DNA from: Phaeovulum veldkampii DSM 11550
GTDB lineage: Bacteria > Pseudomonadota > Alphaproteobacteria > Rhodobacterales > Rhodobacteraceae
Reading direction: 5' to 3'
Assembly: GCF_003034995.1 (NCBI RefSeq)
Contig: NZ_PZKF01000004.1
Span: 1 to 64,000 of the forward strand
Length of the DNA stretch: 64,000 nt
Shown here: one piece after another, positions 51,098 to 60,921 of the stretch
How the letters are laid out: each line of letters starts with the position of its first letter
Position numbering within the stretch: position 1 is the stretch's first letter
Program-made: the position numbers and the translations under genes
Notes under the pieces: model-generated
Databases searched by the model: none
The model's input: only the letters and a program-made list of their open reading frames with translations
Told to the model about the DNA's origin: nothing

Positions 51098-51631
51098 GTG
51101 CAAGACACCGACTGGACCGATGCAATGCTGGCGCTGCGCGACCGGCAAGACAAGGCGGCCTTCGCGGCGCTATTTCGGCATTTTGCGCCGCGGGTAAAGG
51201 CGTTTCTGATGAAGGGTGGCGCCAGCGCCGCGCAGGCCGAAGATCACGCCCAGGAGGTGATGGCGACGCTGTGGCACAAGGCGCATCTGTATGACCCGAC
51301 GCGGGCAAGCGTTGCGACATGGGTGTTTACCATCGCGCGCAACCGACGGATCGACGCGATCCGCCGTGCCCGCCGCCCCGAGCCCGAAGACCTGCCCTGG
51401 GGCCCCGAGCCGGAGCCCGATCAGGCCGATGCCCTGGTGCTGGCGCAGGAATCGAACCGCCTGACCGAGGCCTTGGCGCAACTGCCGCCCAAGCAGCGCG
51501 AGTTGGTGGAACGTGCCTATTGGGGCGATCTGACCCATTCCGAGCTGGCCGTTGAAACCGGCCTGCCACTTGGCACGATCAAATCCCGCATCCGGCTGGC
51601 ACTTGACCGGCTGCGCCACGAACTGAGATGA
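51098..51631 (+). CDS. rpoE: RpoE, ECF sigma factor of the singlet-oxygen response
   Basis: Group IV sigma factor. The sigma-2 region reads AFAALFRHFAPRVKAFLMKGG, then HAQEVMATLWHKAHLYDPTRA and FTIARNRRIDAIRR; sigma-4 is LTHSELAVETGLPLGTIKSR followed by IRLALDRLR. It strongly resembles R. sphaeroides RpoE, including the PEPEDL...PDQAD linker. Start: the GTG at 51098 gives QDTDWTDAMLAL, which aligns with the known N-terminus; an ATG at 50972 would lie before the predicted transcription start. It is followed after seven bases by chrR, its anti-sigma factor. Confidence 0.93.
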   Translation: MQDTDWTDAMLALRDRQDKAAFAALFRHFAPRVKAFLMKGGASAAQAEDHAQEVMATLWHKAHLYDPTRASVATWVFTIARNRRIDAIRRARRPEPEDLPWGPEPEPDQADALVLAQESNRLTEALAQLPPKQRELVERAYWGDLTHSELAVETGLPLGTIKSRIRLALDRLRHELR

Positions 51632-51638
51632 GCCGAAG

Positions 51639-52286
51639 ATGACCGAAATCACCCACCACCTGACCGATGACCTTCTGATGGACTATGCCACCGGCACCCT
51701 GCCCGAAGGGTTTGCGCTGGTGGTGGCGACCCATGTGTCGCTGTGCGATGACTGCCGCGCCCGGCTGGCAGCCTATGAGGCGCTGGGCGGGTCGGTGCTG
51801 GAACGTGCCGAAGCGGTGGCGTTGGAGGATCGTGCCTTCGAGGCCACGATGGCCCGCATCGCCGGCCTGTCACCCGCCCCGCGCCCCGCGGCGCGGCCAC
51901 GACACGGCCTGTTTCCCGCGCCGTTGCAGGACTATGTCGGCGGCGATCTGGCGGCGGTACGCTGGCGCCCGCTGGGCCTTGGCGTGCGGCAGGCGGTGCT
52001 GCCGACCGATGGCAGCGCCAAGGTGCGGCTGCTGTATATTCCCGCCGGTGCCGCGGTGCCCGACCATGGCCACCGCGGGCGCGAACTGACGTTGGTTTTG
52101 CAAGGCGCCTTCCGCGATGACGAGGGCCGTTTCGGCCCCGGCGATGTCGAAGTGGCCGACGAAGAACTGGAACATACCCCGGTGGCCGAAGCCGGGCAGG
52201 ATTGCATCTGTCTGGCCGCCACCGATGCGCTGTTGAAATTCCGCGGGATCATGCCGCGGCTTGCGCAGCCGTTCTTTCGGATTTGA
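51639..52286 (+). CDS. chrR: ChrR, zinc anti-sigma factor of RpoE
   Basis: ChrR holds RpoE inactive until singlet oxygen or related stress. The N-terminal anti-sigma domain carries the zinc ligands H7, H32, C36 and C39 (HVSLCDDC), equal to H6/H31/C35/C38 of R. sphaeroides ChrR shifted by one. The C-terminal cupin has YIPAGAAVPDHGHRGRELTLVLQG, a second metal site. The 215 residues match the family. Co-transcribed with rpoE. Confidence 0.95.
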   Translation: MTEITHHLTDDLLMDYATGTLPEGFALVVATHVSLCDDCRARLAAYEALGGSVLERAEAVALEDRAFEATMARIAGLSPAPRPAARPRHGLFPAPLQDYVGGDLAAVRWRPLGLGVRQAVLPTDGSAKVRLLYIPAGAAVPDHGHRGRELTLVLQGAFRDDEGRFGPGDVEVADEELEHTPVAEAGQDCICLAATDALLKFRGIMPRLAQPFFRI

Positions 52287-52333
52287 CGGGTGCTGCGCAT
52301 GAATGTGCACCCCCCGGCGCGGCAGGCGGGCCG

Positions 52334-53500
52334 TCAGGGCGTGATCTGCACCACCCGCGCGGCTTCCGGTTCGGGTGCCAGTTCCTCGAAATCGAAATTG
52401 TCGAGCCTGCGCGCCCGGCGCCCGGCGCGGTCGGCTGATATCTTGATCTCTTCGATATCCTTCGCTGCCTGCCCAAAGTGGCGGTCAAGGTTTTCGACCC
52501 GCGCGCCCAGACGGTCTACATCGGCGTAAAGCGCGGCCAGTTCCTTGCGGATCGCGCCCGCCTGTTCGCGCATCCGCGCATCTTTCAGCACGGCGCGCAT
52601 CGTGTTCAGCGTCGCCATGCAGGTGGTGGGTGACACGATCCAGACCTTGGCGGCAAAGCCTTCGCGCACCAGTTCGGGAAAATTGGCGTGCAGTTCGGCA
52701 TAGACGGCCTCGGACGGCAGGAACATCAGCGCCCCGTCGGCGGTTTCGCCCTCCAGAATGTATTTCTCGGAAATTGCCCTGATATGGCTGCGCACGGAAA
52801 TCCGCATCATCCGCTGCGCCTCGATCAGGGCCGCCTGATGTTCGGCTCGGCGCAGCGCCTCATAAGCCTCCAGCGGGAATTTTGAATCGATCACGATGGG
52901 GCCGGGCGGGTTGGGCAAGTGGATCAGGCAATCCGCCCGCCGCCCGTTCGACAGCGTGGCCTGCATCGTATAGGCGTCTGACGGCAGCGCCTTCAGCACG
53001 ATGTCGTGCAACTGAATTTCGCCGAACGCGCCGCGGGTCTGTTTGTTCGACAGGATGTCCTGCAAGCTCAGCACATTGCCCGACAGCTTTTCGATATTGG
53101 CCTGCGCGCGGTCGATGGTTTCCAGCCGCTGCTGCAACTCGCCCAGCGATCGCGCGGTGCGGGTGGCGGTGCCGTGCAGGCTTTCGGTCATACCGCGGCT
53201 GACCTCGGCCAGACGCTGTTCCATCAGCGTCAACACCCGCGCCTGCGAGGTGGCCTGCGCCTCGGACACATGGTGCAGCCCGCCCGCCAACTGCTGCTGG
53301 CCATCCGACAGCGCCTGCACCCGTTGACCCAGCGCCGACATCTGCATCAGCACCGGCTCGGCCATCCGCGCCGCCCGCCCCGAGGCGCGCAAGATCAGCA
53401 TGATCAGCACAAACAGCAGCAAGACCAGCGCCGCCACCACCGCCCCGGCGATCACCAGCGGATGGTCGTAGGGGTAGCCTTGCCCCAGAACGGTGATCAT
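52334..53500 (-). CDS. rmuC: RmuC, DNA recombination protein
   Basis: RmuC limits inversions between short inverted repeats; it is membrane-anchored with a long coiled coil and a nuclease-like C-terminal domain. The product, about 388 residues, has an N-terminal helix ([23 protein letters not shown]), a coiled-coil stretch rich in Gln/Glu/Arg, and the core [33 protein letters not shown] and [23 protein letters not shown]. The ATG at 53500 overlaps the mutL stop as ATGA; an upstream in-frame ATG at 53569 would add 23 unrelated residues. Confidence 0.92.
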   Translation of the reverse strand: MITVLGQGYPYDHPLVIAGAVVAALVLLLFVLIMLILRASGRAARMAEPVLMQMSALGQRVQALSDGQQQLAGGLHHVSEAQATSQARVLTLMEQRLAEVSRGMTESLHGTATRTARSLGELQQRLETIDRAQANIEKLSGNVLSLQDILSNKQTRGAFGEIQLHDIVLKALPSDAYTMQATLSNGRRADCLIHLPNPPGPIVIDSKFPLEAYEALRRAEHQAALIEAQRMMRISVRSHIRAISEKYILEGETADGALMFLPSEAVYAELHANFPELVREGFAAKVWIVSPTTCMATLNTMRAVLKDARMREQAGAIRKELAALYADVDRLGARVENLDRHFGQAAKDIEEIKISADRAGRRARRLDNFDFEELAPEPEAARVVQITP

Positions 53501-55332
53501 CGCCGCCCGAACAGCCGCTCGATATCGGCCAGCTTGAGTTCGACATAAGTGGGCCGCCCGTGGTTGCATTGGCCCGACAGGGGCGTTGCCTCCATCTCGC
53601 GCAGCAGCGCGTTCATTTCCTCGGCGCGCATCTGCCGCCCCGAGCGGACCGAGCCGTGGCAGGCCATCCGGCTCAGCACCGCCTCGATCCTGGCCTGAAG
53701 CCGCTGGCTGTCGCCCAGATCGGCCAGCTCATCGAGAATGTCGCGCACCAGCGCCGCGGCGTTGATCCGGCCCAGAATTGCGGGGGTTTCGCGCACGGCA
53801 ATGGCCGCGCCGCCAAAGGGCTCGATCGTCAGCCCCAGCCGCGCCAGATCGGGGGCAAACTCCAGCAGCCGGGCCGCATCCTGCGCTGACAGTTCCACGA
53901 TTTCAGGGATCAGCAGCGCCTGCGCGGCCACGCCGGCCTCGGCCATCTGACGCTTGAGCCGTTCATAGACCAGCCGTTCATGCGCGGCGTGCTGATCGAC
54001 GATCACGATCCCGTCGGCGGTTTGCGCGATGATCCAGTTTTCGTGCAGTTGCGCGCGGGCGGCGCCCAACGGGTGCGCGGTGTCGTCGGCAGGCTCGGCC
54101 TCGGCTCGGGCCATGGGCGCGTAAGGAATTGGCGCCTCGGCAAATTCTGTCATCGGCGCCTGCGTGGCAAAGCCCGCGCGGATCGCGCCCGCACCGGGCC
54201 TGTCCATCTGATAGACCCGCGGCGCGGGGCCGGGTTCGGGCCGCATCGCCCCCAGCGTTTCACCTGCCACGGTGGAAGATGCGCGGTGCCCCGCCCCCGC
54301 CAGCGCATGGCGCAGCGCGGTCACGATCAGCCCGCGGGCAAGGCCAGGGTCGCGGAACCGCACCTCGGCCTTGGCGGGATGGACGTTCACGTCCACCCGC
54401 TCGGGGTCGCAGGTCAGATACAGCACCGCCGCCGGGTGCCGGTCGCGGGACAAAACATCCATATAGGCTGCGCGCAGCGCCCCGGTCAGCAGCTTGTCGC
54501 GCACTGGCCGACCGTTGACGAACAGGAACTGTTCCACCGCCGCGCCGCGCGAATAGGTGGGCAGGGCGGCGTAGCCCGTCAGCCGCAGCCCCTCGCGTTC
54601 GGCGTCGATCACCATGGCGTTGTCGGCAAAATCGCGCCCTAGCACGCGCGCCAGCCGACCGGCCAGCGCGCCGAACAGATCGCCCTGTTCGGCATCGGCG
54701 CGGAAAACCTCGCGTTCGGCCCCGCCCGAGGCATCGCGCAGGGTAAAGCTGACATAAGGCTCGGCCATCGCCAGCCGTTTCACCGCATCGGCAATGGCCT
54801 GCGCCTCGGCCCGGTCGGTGCGCAGGAATTTCAGCCGCGCCGGGGTGGCCACGAACAGGTCGCGCAATTCGACCACGGTGCCCCGGTTCAGCGCGGCGGG
54901 TTTCACCGGTGCGATACGCCCGCCCGAAACACTGACCTGCGCAGCCTCGTGCCCCTCGGCGCGCGAGGTGATGGTCAGCCGCCCCACCGCGCCAAGGCTG
55001 GGCAGGGCCTCGCCGCGAAAACCAAAGCTGTGGATGTTCAGCAGGTCAGATCCGTCGATCTTGGATGTGGCGTGTCGCGACAGCGCCAGGGGCAGATCGT
55101 CGGCGGTCATGCCGCAGCCATCATCAGCCACCCGGATCAACAGCTTGCCGCCCTCTGCAAAGGTCACATCGATCCGGCCCGCCCCGGCATCGAGCGCATT
55201 TTCCACCAGTTCCTTGACCGCAGAGGCCGGGCGCTCGACAACCTCACCGGCCGCGATGCGGTTTGCGGCGGCTTCATCCAGTTGCCGGATGACGGGGCGG
55301 GGTGCGCCTATCTTGGGTATTGGTGCGTTCAT
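53497..55332 (-). CDS. mutL: MutL, mismatch repair protein
   Basis: MutL couples mismatch recognition to strand removal. The 611 residues contain the GHKL ATPase ([26 protein letters not shown] and VADDGCGM), [17 protein letters not shown], and the C-terminal dimerisation domain ending [24 protein letters not shown] with the nearby VDQHAAHER. The C-terminal DQHAAHER and zinc-site-like CxH motif suggest the endonuclease type found where MutH is absent. It overlaps rmuC and follows nothing on its own strand within 58 bases. Confidence 0.95.
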   Translation of the reverse strand: MNAPIPKIGAPRPVIRQLDEAAANRIAAGEVVERPASAVKELVENALDAGAGRIDVTFAEGGKLLIRVADDGCGMTADDLPLALSRHATSKIDGSDLLNIHSFGFRGEALPSLGAVGRLTITSRAEGHEAAQVSVSGGRIAPVKPAALNRGTVVELRDLFVATPARLKFLRTDRAEAQAIADAVKRLAMAEPYVSFTLRDASGGAEREVFRADAEQGDLFGALAGRLARVLGRDFADNAMVIDAEREGLRLTGYAALPTYSRGAAVEQFLFVNGRPVRDKLLTGALRAAYMDVLSRDRHPAAVLYLTCDPERVDVNVHPAKAEVRFRDPGLARGLIVTALRHALAGAGHRASSTVAGETLGAMRPEPGPAPRVYQMDRPGAGAIRAGFATQAPMTEFAEAPIPYAPMARAEAEPADDTAHPLGAARAQLHENWIIAQTADGIVIVDQHAAHERLVYERLKRQMAEAGVAAQALLIPEIVELSAQDAARLLEFAPDLARLGLTIEPFGGAAIAVRETPAILGRINAAALVRDILDELADLGDSQRLQARIEAVLSRMACHGSVRSGRQMRAEEMNALLREMEATPLSGQCNHGRPTYVELKLADIERLFGRR

Positions 55333-55390
55333 CCCACAAGGGTTAGCACAAACCCGGAACCGGGGCCATAGATTCGGGCCGCATCGCCCG

Positions 55391-56695
55391 TCAGTTCAGC
55401 CCGATTGGCCGCCCCACCACGACAAAGCGCAGCGCCTCGGCATCCAGCAGCCGTGCAACCACGCGAGCCACATCCTCGCGCGTTACGGCCTCGATGCGGG
55501 CATTGCGGGTGTTGACGTAATCGCGCGGAAAGCCGTTCAACTGCATACCCACCAGAATGTTTGCAATCGGCCCGTTGCCGTCAAACCGCAGCGGATAGGC
55601 CCCGGTCAGATAGGTTTTCGCCGCGGCCAGTTCCGAGTCGGTGACGCCGTCGGCGGCCATTCTGGCCCATTCTGTGCGGATCACTGAAATCGCTTCGGCC
55701 ACCTTGTCGTTCGACGAGGCGACCGAGCCTTGCCACGTCTCGCCCAGATCCTTGGGCGCGATATAGCTGGCCACGCCATAGGTCAGGCCGCGCTTTTCGC
55801 GCACCTCTTCCATCAGCCGCGAGGAAAAGCCGCCGCCGCCCAGAATGTGGTTGGCCACGAAGGCGGCAAAGAAATCGGGGTCGTTCATCGGCAGACCGCG
55901 CTGACCCCACAGCACCACCGATTGCGGGCTGTCGAAATCGACCACGGTCACGCCGCCGGTCAGGCCCAGCGTGGCGCGCGGCGGCAGGGCCGCGCCGGTG
56001 GCGGGCAGATCGCCCAGCAGATCATCCAGCACGGCGCCCAGATCGGCGGCGGTGATATCGCCCACCGCGGCCACATACAGCCGGTCGCGCGCCATCACGC
56101 GGGCCTTGGCCTCGACCATATCCGCACGCGTCAGGGCCGCCACGCTGTCGGCGGTGCCGTCGGATGACGACCCATAGGGATGCTCGCCCCAGGCCAGCGC
56201 CCGAAAGTTGCGGCCCGCGATCGCATTGGGTTCACGTTCATTGGCAGCGATGTTCGACAGAACTTGCCCGCGCACCCGCTCCAGCGCGGCCTGATCGAAC
56301 CGGGGCGCCACCAGCGCCTGCCGCAGCAGCGCCACCGCCTGATCGCGGTTTTCGGTCAGCATCCGGGCTGAAACGCTCAGCGTGTCATCGCTGACGGAAA
56401 AGCTGAACTGGGCCGCCAGCGCCTCGGCGGCCTCGGCAAAGCCCTGCGCGTCCATCTCGCCGGTGCCTTCCTCCAGCAGCGCGGTCATCAGGTTGATCGC
56501 CCCGCGCTTGCCGGGCGCATCAAGGCTGGCCCCCCCGCGAAAGCCGATTTCCAACGCGGTAAAGGGCAGTTCGTGGTTCTCCACCAGCCAGGCGGTAATG
56601 CCGCCGGGCGAGGTTACTTCGGTGATTTCCACCCCGGCGCGCGCGGGCAGCGCCAGCCACACAACAAGCAGCGCGCCAACAACCAGCCGGATCAT
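55391..56695 (-). CDS. M16 peptidase family protein, inactive-type subunit
   Basis: A 434-residue secreted M16 homologue: signal peptide ([20 protein letters not shown]), then the M16 N-terminal fold, but without the HxxEH zinc motif (the place reads [17 protein letters not shown]). The C-terminal half has the usual [45 protein letters not shown] (read in pieces). It pairs with the upstream active M16 peptidase (four-base overlap) and probably forms a two-chain enzyme in the periplasm. Confidence 0.88.
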   Translation of the reverse strand: MIRLVVGALLVVWLALPARAGVEITEVTSPGGITAWLVENHELPFTALEIGFRGGASLDAPGKRGAINLMTALLEEGTGEMDAQGFAEAAEALAAQFSFSVSDDTLSVSARMLTENRDQAVALLRQALVAPRFDQAALERVRGQVLSNIAANEREPNAIAGRNFRALAWGEHPYGSSSDGTADSVAALTRADMVEAKARVMARDRLYVAAVGDITAADLGAVLDDLLGDLPATGAALPPRATLGLTGGVTVVDFDSPQSVVLWGQRGLPMNDPDFFAAFVANHILGGGGFSSRLMEEVREKRGLTYGVASYIAPKDLGETWQGSVASSNDKVAEAISVIRTEWARMAADGVTDSELAAAKTYLTGAYPLRFDGNGPIANILVGMQLNGFPRDYVNTRNARIEAVTREDVARVVARLLDAEALRFVVVGRPIGLN

Positions 56696-58032
56696 TGTGT
56701 CACCTGCGGGGTTTCGGCCTGCATCAGCCAGCCGGTAACCGCGCGGCGCCGGTCAAAGACCTCGCGCGCGGCGGCCATGACATCGTCGGGCGTGACCGCC
56801 ATCAGCGCGTCGGGCCAGCTCTGCACATCCGCCACCCCCAGCCCCACCGCCAACGCCTCGCCATAGCGTTGCGCCAGGCCTTCGACGTTGTCTTTGGCGT
56901 AAATCTCGCCGGCGCGGATGGCGGTGCGGATGCGTTCGAACTGCGCCACATCCGGCCCCTCTGCCAGGAATTTCTCGATCGCGGCATCCATCGCAGCCTC
57001 GGCCTCGGCCAGGGGCACATCGGGGCGCGGCACCACGATCAGCGTAAAGGTGGTGTCATCCATCGCCAGCCCGTCATACGAGGCGCCTGCGTAAACCGCC
57101 TTGGCGTCGCCGAACATCAGGGCGCGGCCCAGAACCGAGGTGGCGCCATTGCCGCCCAGAATTTCCGCCAGAACGGTCAGCGCGGCAGCCTTGGCCTGAT
57201 CGCCGGGGTCGCGTTCGGGCGCCAGATAGCTGCGCATCACATAGGGCTGGGCCACCCGCGGATCGACAAAGGTCATCCGCCTTTCCGACAGTTGCGGCGG
57301 CTCCTCGACGCGCTGGCGCGGCGCCAGATCGGGGGTTGGGGCCAGCGGCCCGTAATGCGCCCGCGCCAGACGCTCCACCTCGGCTGCGGTCACGTCGCCT
57401 GCCACCACCAGTACCGCATTGTTGGGCGCGTAATAACGGCGATACCACTCCAGCGCATCCTCGCGCGTCAGCCGCTCCACCTCGTGGCGCCAGCCGATCA
57501 CCGGGGTGCCATAGGGATGGTTCAGATATTGCGCCGCACGCCGCTGTTCGGAAAACAGCGCGCCGGGGTCGCTGTCGGTGCGTTGTGCGCGCTCTTCCAG
57601 AATCACCTCGCGCTCGGTCTGCCAGTCGTCCTCGGACAGCAGCAGATCGCGCATCCGGTCGGCCTCCATCCGCATCACCAGATCCAGCCGGTCGGTGGCG
57701 ATGCGCTGGAAATAGGCGGTGAAGTCATACGAGGTGAAGGCATTGTCCGATCCGCCGTTTGCGGCCACGGTCTTTGACAATTCACCCGGCGCCAGATCGT
57801 CGGTGCCCTTGAACATCAGATGTTCCAGAAAATGCGCCACCCCCGATTTGCCCGGCCCCTCGTCGGCCGATCCGACGCGATACCACACCATATGCACCAC
57901 AACCGGGGCGCGGTGATCCTCGATCACCACAGCCTCCAGCCCGTTTTCCAGCGTGAAATGGGTCACATCGCCCGCCTGTGCAGGCAAAGAAAAGACAAGA
58001 CACAAGCCAAGTGCGGGCAGGAAACGTGTCAT
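56692..58032 (-). CDS. M16 zinc peptidase, catalytic subunit
   Basis: A 446-residue M16 (pitrilysin-like) peptidase with a signal peptide (FLPALGLCLVFSLPAQA) and the active-site motif HFLEH at residues 67-71, followed by MFKGT and the downstream Glu of the family. With the next gene, which lacks the motif, it should form a heterodimeric clam-shell protease. The ATG at 58030-58032 gives the signal peptide; upstream in-frame codons do not. Confidence 0.92.
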   Translation of the reverse strand: MTRFLPALGLCLVFSLPAQAGDVTHFTLENGLEAVVIEDHRAPVVVHMVWYRVGSADEGPGKSGVAHFLEHLMFKGTDDLAPGELSKTVAANGGSDNAFTSYDFTAYFQRIATDRLDLVMRMEADRMRDLLLSEDDWQTEREVILEERAQRTDSDPGALFSEQRRAAQYLNHPYGTPVIGWRHEVERLTREDALEWYRRYYAPNNAVLVVAGDVTAAEVERLARAHYGPLAPTPDLAPRQRVEEPPQLSERRMTFVDPRVAQPYVMRSYLAPERDPGDQAKAAALTVLAEILGGNGATSVLGRALMFGDAKAVYAGASYDGLAMDDTTFTLIVVPRPDVPLAEAEAAMDAAIEKFLAEGPDVAQFERIRTAIRAGEIYAKDNVEGLAQRYGEALAVGLGVADVQSWPDALMAVTPDDVMAAAREVFDRRRAVTGWLMQAETPQVTQ

Positions 58033-58110
58033 GCAAAACCTCCGATCCTTATTGCAACCTACGCGCGGACGCGCGCAGGGCAAGGCGCCTGACGCGGAGT
58101 TGATCGGGGA

Positions 58111-58647
58111 TCAGTTGCCCTCAAGCATAGCCGGGTTGGGCGGCGCACCCACGTTGCGCACCCCGGCCTTGCGCCAGCGTTCCAGCTCGGCTTCCTGATC
58201 CAGCGACATCGGCGCATAGGCCTTGAAATAGACCGATACGTTGAACAACCGCTCCAGCAGGCGACCGTCGTTCTTGCGGCGATATTCCAGATCTTCGGCG
58301 GCCAGATCGCCACGGATCGAGCCCGAGGTGCCAAAGCGCCCCGCATGCGCCACCAACGCCCCATCTCCGGCGGCAATCCCCCCCCGCGACAGCGCCACAG
58401 GGTTGCCGCCCAGCGCCGCGACCACATCCGCCTCAGGCGTGGGGTCGGTCAGACTGGCGCCGCCCGGCGCCGGCTCGGGCAGGGCGGTCAGATCTTCGGG
58501 CATCTGCAACGGCTTGGTCGGCAGGATCGCAAACTCGTCCGGCCCTGACGAGGTCAGGTTCATCAACTGCGGCTCTTTGCTGCCACAGGCTGTCAGCGCC
58601 AGAACCGCAGCCAGAGCGATCCCGATCTTGCCGATTTTCGCCTGCAT
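58111..58647 (-). CDS. DUF3035 lipoprotein
   Basis: A 178-residue lipoprotein: signal AKIGKIGIALAAVLALTAC with the lipobox LTAC, then FAILPTKPLQMPEDLTALPEPAPGG, which is the DUF3035 (BamF-like) motif in alphaproteobacteria. In Caulobacter the related BamF belongs to the outer-membrane assembly complex. The ATG at 58645-58647 begins the signal; an in-frame ATG at 58704 would add 19 residues. Lies between lspA, the lipoprotein signal peptidase, and the M16 pair. Confidence 0.83.
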   Translation of the reverse strand: MQAKIGKIGIALAAVLALTACGSKEPQLMNLTSSGPDEFAILPTKPLQMPEDLTALPEPAPGGASLTDPTPEADVVAALGGNPVALSRGGIAAGDGALVAHAGRFGTSGSIRGDLAAEDLEYRRKNDGRLLERLFNVSVYFKAYAPMSLDQEAELERWRKAGVRNVGAPPNPAMLEGN

Positions 58648-58678
58648 GGCCCACTCCCTCACCGAAACTGTCCTTGTC

Positions 58679-59185
58679 TTAGCGCATGTCCCGGCGCGCG
58701 TCACGGGGGTTTGGGCGTTTCGAGTGATCCCCGCCGGTAAAGATCACCAACCCCAGCGCACCTGCAAAGATCGCGATATCCGCCACGTTGAACGACCACG
58801 GGTTGTTGACCCCCGGCACTGACATGTTCAGGAAATCGGCCACCGCGCCATAGATCAGCCGGTCGATCACATTGCCGACCGCGCCCCCCACCAGCAACCC
58901 CGCCGAAACCTGCGCCATCGGGCGCGGGCCCTCGCGCCTCACCCACAGCCAGACCCAGACCGAAATTCCCAACGCCAGCGCAATCAGCGCCCAGCGCGTG
59001 ACCGCGGCATCGCCTGCGAAAAGCCCGAAGTTCACACCCTGATTCCATGCCATCCGCAGGTTGAGCCATGGCGGAAACACGTCGATCGCCAGTTTCTGGT
59101 CAAGGTTCATGCCATGAACCACGGCATATTTGCTGATCTGGTCAATCACCAGAACGGTCGCCGCCACCTTGCCTGCCAGACGCAT
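58679..59185 (-). CDS. lspA: Lipoprotein signal peptidase II
   Basis: LspA cleaves signal peptides of lipoproteins in the inner membrane. The 168 residues have four membrane helices and the aspartyl protease motifs [18 protein letters not shown] and [16 protein letters not shown]. The start is settled by a GGAGG site six bases before the ATG at 59185; an in-frame ATG at 59212 would have none. It precedes a DUF3035 lipoprotein gene, a natural substrate. Confidence 0.95.
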   Translation of the reverse strand: MRLAGKVAATVLVIDQISKYAVVHGMNLDQKLAIDVFPPWLNLRMAWNQGVNFGLFAGDAAVTRWALIALALGISVWVWLWVRREGPRPMAQVSAGLLVGGAVGNVIDRLIYGAVADFLNMSVPGVNNPWSFNVADIAIFAGALGLVIFTGGDHSKRPNPRDARRDMR

Positions 59186-59207
59186 CGTTCCTCCAAAAAA
59201 CATGCCT

Positions 59208-59290
59208 TTCATCTTGGTTCAAATATCCCCGCCGGAGGCTCCCACGGTGGCCGCGGAACGCTCCGCGGGGGATATTTTTGCCAAGATGAA
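59208..59290. repeat. Palindromic intergenic element, copy 2
   Basis: Two 23-base arms in inverted orientation: TTCATCTTGG...AAATATCCCC at 59208-59230 and its complement at 59268-59290, with three mismatches, around a 37-base GC-rich centre. The same core occurs at 40809-40830. It fills the gap between lspA and the end of purH. Likely a member of a dispersed repeat family that folds into a long hairpin. Confidence 0.75.
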
Positions 59291-59295
59291 CAGGC

Positions 59296-60885
59296 TCAGT
59301 GCCGGAAATGCCGCATCCCGGTAAAAACCATTGCCAGCCCCGCGGCATCGGCCGCGGCGATCACCTCGGCGTCGCGCATCGAGCCACCGGGCTGGATCAG
59401 CGCGGTTGCGCCCGCCTCGGCGGCGGTGATCAGCCCGTCGGCAAAGGGGAAGAACGCATCCGAAGCCACGACCGAGCCGCGGGTCAGCGGATCGCTCATC
59501 CCCAGCGCCTCGGCCATGTCAACCGCCTTGCGGGCTGCGATTCGGGTGCTGTCGACCCGGCTCATCTGGCCTGCGCCGACGCCCACGGTGGCGCCGTCTT
59601 TCACATAGATGATGGCGTTCGACTTCACATGTTTGGCCACGGTCCAGGCAAACATCAGGTCGGCCAGTTCCTGCTCGGTCGGCGCGCGTTTCGTCACCAC
59701 CTTCAGGTCGTCGCGGCTGATGCGACCGGTGTCCTTGTCCTGCACGAGGAACCCGCCCGCGACCTGCCGGAAGCCGAGGATCGGCGCGGCGGGGTCGGCC
59801 AGCGCGCCGGTGGTCAGCAGGCGCAGGTTCTTTTTCGCGGCAAAGATCTCGCGCGCCTCGGCGCAGGCGTCGGGGGCGATGACGACTTCGGTGAAGATCT
59901 TGCAGATTTCCTCCGCGGTGGCGGCGTCAAGCGTCTGGTTCAGCGCGATGATGCCGCCGAAGGCAGAGGTGCGGTCGCAGTCATAGGCGCGCTTGTAGGC
60001 CTCCAGCAGCGTTTCGCCGCGCGCCACGCCGCAGGGGTTGGCGTGTTTGATGATCGCCACCGCCGGGCCGTGGGCGGGCGCAAATTCCGACACCAGTTCA
60101 AAGGCTGCGTCGGTGTCGTTGATGTTGTTGTAGCTCAGTTCCTTGCCCTGCCACTGGCGCGCTGTGGCCACGCCGGGGCGGGCCGACCCGTCGGTGTAGA
60201 AGGCCGCGTTCTGATGCGGGTTCTCACCATAGCGCAGGGTCTGGGCCAACTCGCCGGCAAAGGCGCGGCGGCGCGGCGCGGTTTCGCCCAGTGCCGCGGC
60301 CATCCAGGTGGAGACAGCGGCATCATAGGCGGCGGTGCGGGCATAGGCGATCTGCGCCTGTTTCTGGCGGAAGGCATAGGATGTCTGGGTGCCGTTGGCA
60401 TCAAGTTCCGCCAGAACCGCGTCGTAATCCTGAACATCGACCACGACGGCGACAAAGGCGTGGTTCTTGGCCGCGGCGCGGATCATCGCGGGGCCGCCAA
60501 TGTCGATGTTTTCGATACAGTCGGCATAGTCGCCGCCTTTGGCCACGGTGGCCTCGAACGGATAGAGGTTCACCACCAGAAGGTCGATCGGTTCGATCCC
60601 GTGGGCGGCCATTGCGGCCAGATGTTCGGCGTCGTCGCGCAGCGCCAGCAGCCCGCCATGCACCGCCGGGTGCAGGGTTTTTACCCGACCGTCCATCATC
60701 TCGGGAAAGCCCGTCACCTCGGCCACGTCGCGCACCTTCAGCCCGGCGGTGCGCAGGGTCAGCGCGGTGCCGCCGGTGGACAGCAGTTCCACCCCGCGGG
60801 TGGCCAGCGCACGGGCAAATTCGATCAGCCCGGTCTTGTCGGAAACGGAAATCAGCGCGCGGCGCAGGGGAACGAGATGGGTCAT
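59296..60885 (-). CDS. purH: PurH, bifunctional AICAR transformylase/IMP cyclohydrolase
   Basis: PurH does the last two steps of IMP synthesis. The 529 residues have the MGS-like cyclohydrolase N-terminal domain ([32 protein letters not shown] in pieces) and the transformylase domain with [24 protein letters not shown] and [11 protein letters not shown]. Complete and ordinary. The next gene down on this strand is lspA, about 110 bases away, with the repeat element between. Confidence 0.97.
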   Translation of the reverse strand: MTHLVPLRRALISVSDKTGLIEFARALATRGVELLSTGGTALTLRTAGLKVRDVAEVTGFPEMMDGRVKTLHPAVHGGLLALRDDAEHLAAMAAHGIEPIDLLVVNLYPFEATVAKGGDYADCIENIDIGGPAMIRAAAKNHAFVAVVVDVQDYDAVLAELDANGTQTSYAFRQKQAQIAYARTAAYDAAVSTWMAAALGETAPRRRAFAGELAQTLRYGENPHQNAAFYTDGSARPGVATARQWQGKELSYNNINDTDAAFELVSEFAPAHGPAVAIIKHANPCGVARGETLLEAYKRAYDCDRTSAFGGIIALNQTLDAATAEEICKIFTEVVIAPDACAEAREIFAAKKNLRLLTTGALADPAAPILGFRQVAGGFLVQDKDTGRISRDDLKVVTKRAPTEQELADLMFAWTVAKHVKSNAIIYVKDGATVGVGAGQMSRVDSTRIAARKAVDMAEALGMSDPLTRGSVVASDAFFPFADGLITAAEAGATALIQPGGSMRDAEVIAAADAAGLAMVFTGMRHFRH

Positions 60886-60921
60886 GGCATCGGTCCTTGG
60901 GTCAGACGGGTCAGGTGCGGA

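Noticed and set aside
58718-58752. Another RpoE-like site (TGATCC) near lspA
   Set aside because: It lies inside the lspA coding end and no TAG/TAA-type -10 follows at 18 bases; it is a chance match.
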